DNA from: JBBRGG01 sp038240875
Lineage (GTDB): Bacteria; Planctomycetota; Phycisphaerae; Phycisphaerales; UBA1924
Assembly: GCA_038240875.1 (NCBI GenBank)
Contig: JBBRGG010000078.1
Location: 1 to 14,187 of the forward strand
Reading direction: 5' to 3'
Length of the DNA: 14,187 bases
The notes under the pieces: generated by a model
Told to the model about the DNA's origin: nothing
What the model saw: only the letters and a program-made list of their open reading frames with translations
Database searches by the model: none
In this document: positions 13,400 to 14,187 of the stretch, one piece after another
Layout of the letters: every line of letters begins with the position of its first letter
How positions within the stretch are numbered: the stretch's first letter is position 1
Translations under genes and position numbers: made by a program

Positions 13400-13475
13400 T
13401 TATAAATCAAAAAGTATGCCTGTTGACAACCATACTTGAAATAAAGGCGGGGATAAGCATTTAGGAATTAAGAGA

Positions 13476-13495
13476 AAACTCTCTCGTGAGAGTTT
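13476..13495 (-). terminator. Perfect hairpin, probable minus-strand terminator
   Basis: AAACTCTC (13476-13483) pairs with GAGAGTTT (13488-13495), loop TCGT. Read on the minus strand it is followed by TCTCTTAATT, moderately U-rich. It lies about 150 bases after the stop of the Cys-rich membrane protein gene; an operator for the next gene is the alternative reading. Confidence 0.45.
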
Positions 13496-13643
13496 ACAAG
13501 ACAGCGGATATTTGATCTAGTCAAATATAAATAGACTTAAATTAACATGCGAAGAGTGTGCATACATTACTTAGTTAAAGTAAAGCGTTGGTGTTCGTGG
13601 CTTTAAGTATTGCTAAATATCCAATTTTACTTTTGTTTGTTGC

Positions 13644-14187
13644 TCAAATAAATGTGATCTCTCCGTTCCGACAACGTTCAAACAGACACCCAGTGCGAGC
13701 TTGTTGACATGCATCAATCTGACGATCAAGTTGCCGGTTAGCAGTCCACTCCAAGAGAGTTTTTCTTGCCATACAAAAAGCCATCGCTGCAAGGTAGACG
13801 AGAGCCGCTAATAGGGGAAGCATGGTCAACATACTAACATTTAAGGCTAAGATTGCCCCTGCCATGCAAAAACCTGTGTCTATTCCTATACTCTTAATTT
13901 GATCTTCATATTCTTTCCACGCCAATAACATACACGCGTTATACTCGCAATTGCATCGATCGATGCATCCTGTGAGTAGAAAGCAATGTCTCGACTGTAA
14001 TGCTGGATGCTGAACAACTGGATAGAAATTCGGCTGAGTTCGTCTTTCGAAGTCACTCTGCGCAACCTGTTGCCCGGGTAACTGCTGTCCTCCATGCGCT
14101 ACTGCAGAACCTGTAGCCATTTGCTGCCCCGATTGCACGGCTTGTGCTTCGGTTTCATGCACGCCCGTTATCGAGAGGGCTTGTCCA
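13644..14187 (-). CDS. Cys-rich membrane protein of unknown function (5' end outside the window)
   Basis: The frame is open from the window edge to the TGA at 13644-13646. A GTG at 14162 gives 172 residues, but the frame continues upstream to the edge (GQALSITG), so the true start may lie outside. The N-terminal third is Gln/Ala/Gly-rich (QSGQQMATGS, GGQQLPGQQ). Then comes a cysteine-rich stretch (CFLLTGCIDRCNCEYNAC, about 60-77), a hydrophobic segment long enough for one or two membrane helices (about 97-131), and a C-terminal CQQARTGCLFERC. The spaced C-x5-7-C pattern with YEDQI between resembles short planctomycete proteins with paired cysteines, possibly disulfide-bonded outside the membrane; I cannot name a family. 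DNA here is AT-richer than the rest of the window. Confidence 0.65.
   Translation of the reverse strand, partial: GQALSITGVHETEAQAVQSGQQMATGSAVAHGGQQLPGQQVAQSDFERRTQPNFYPVVQHPALQSRHCFLLTGCIDRCNCEYNACMLLAWKEYEDQIKSIGIDTGFCMAGAILALNVSMLTMLPLLAALVYLAAMAFCMARKTLLEWTANRQLDRQIDACQQARTGCLFERCRNGEITFI

Overview
The window looks like a piece of a Planctomycetota chromosome, most likely class Phycisphaerae. Supporting signs are a C-terminal DVNQDGG..GDDI dockerin-like repeat, formylglycine-generating-enzyme-like (FGE/SUMF1) secreted proteins ending in PEP-CTERM-type tails with RRRR, a membrane protein with the CxxCGY...CPEC zinc ribbon common in this phylum, weak or absent Shine-Dalgarno sites, and a mix of housekeeping genes with long low-complexity insertions. 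This placement is an inference from protein style only. No rRNA, tRNA, CRISPR array, transposase or phage gene was found.

Layout. 1-209: 3' end of a secreted dockerin-type gene (+). 211-760: gene-poor stretch with two copies of an ~90-bp palindromic repeat (family A), a covarying hairpin repeat (family B), a 14-bp tandem repeat and a minus-strand terminator. 762-2924 (-): SOS repressor lexA preceded by a long open frame made of tetra- and pentapeptide repeats that runs 0.2 kb into lexA in another frame; upstream lie a hairpin-rich leader, a perfect inverted repeat and a good sigma70-type promoter. 3386-4828 (+): two decayed secreted-protein genes (an FGE-like gene with one frameshift and two amber codons; a signal-peptide protein with a TAA and a frameshift). 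5227-6159 (-): a second FGE-like gene whose PEP-CTERM tail is cut off by a single in-frame TAG. 6392-7819 (+): nadA. 7820-8580: promoter and repeats without a clear gene. 8581-9000 (+): HU-family protein. 9001-9500: third family A repeat, second complete family B hairpin, terminators. 9697-11229 (-): a small membrane protein and a family 4 uracil-DNA glycosylase that lacks three of the four Fe-S cysteines. 11374-12656 (-): a GalE-like nucleotide-sugar epimerase followed by a small basic protein. 13010-14187 (-): a zinc-ribbon membrane protein and a Cys-rich membrane protein, in AT-richer DNA.

Two themes stand out. First, short tandem repeats are unusually common: 12- or 15-bp units expanded in frame inside nadA, the epimerase, the FGE pseudogene, the glycosylase N-terminus and, most heavily, the open frame before lexA; 7-, 12- and 14-bp units occur between genes. 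Second, two families of small structured repeats sit at gene ends or in gaps. Family B shows compensatory base changes in its stem, and family A copies lie just downstream of three different genes. LexA, the uracil-DNA glycosylase and NadA carry out ordinary DNA-repair regulation, base excision repair and NAD synthesis; they are not obviously one system.
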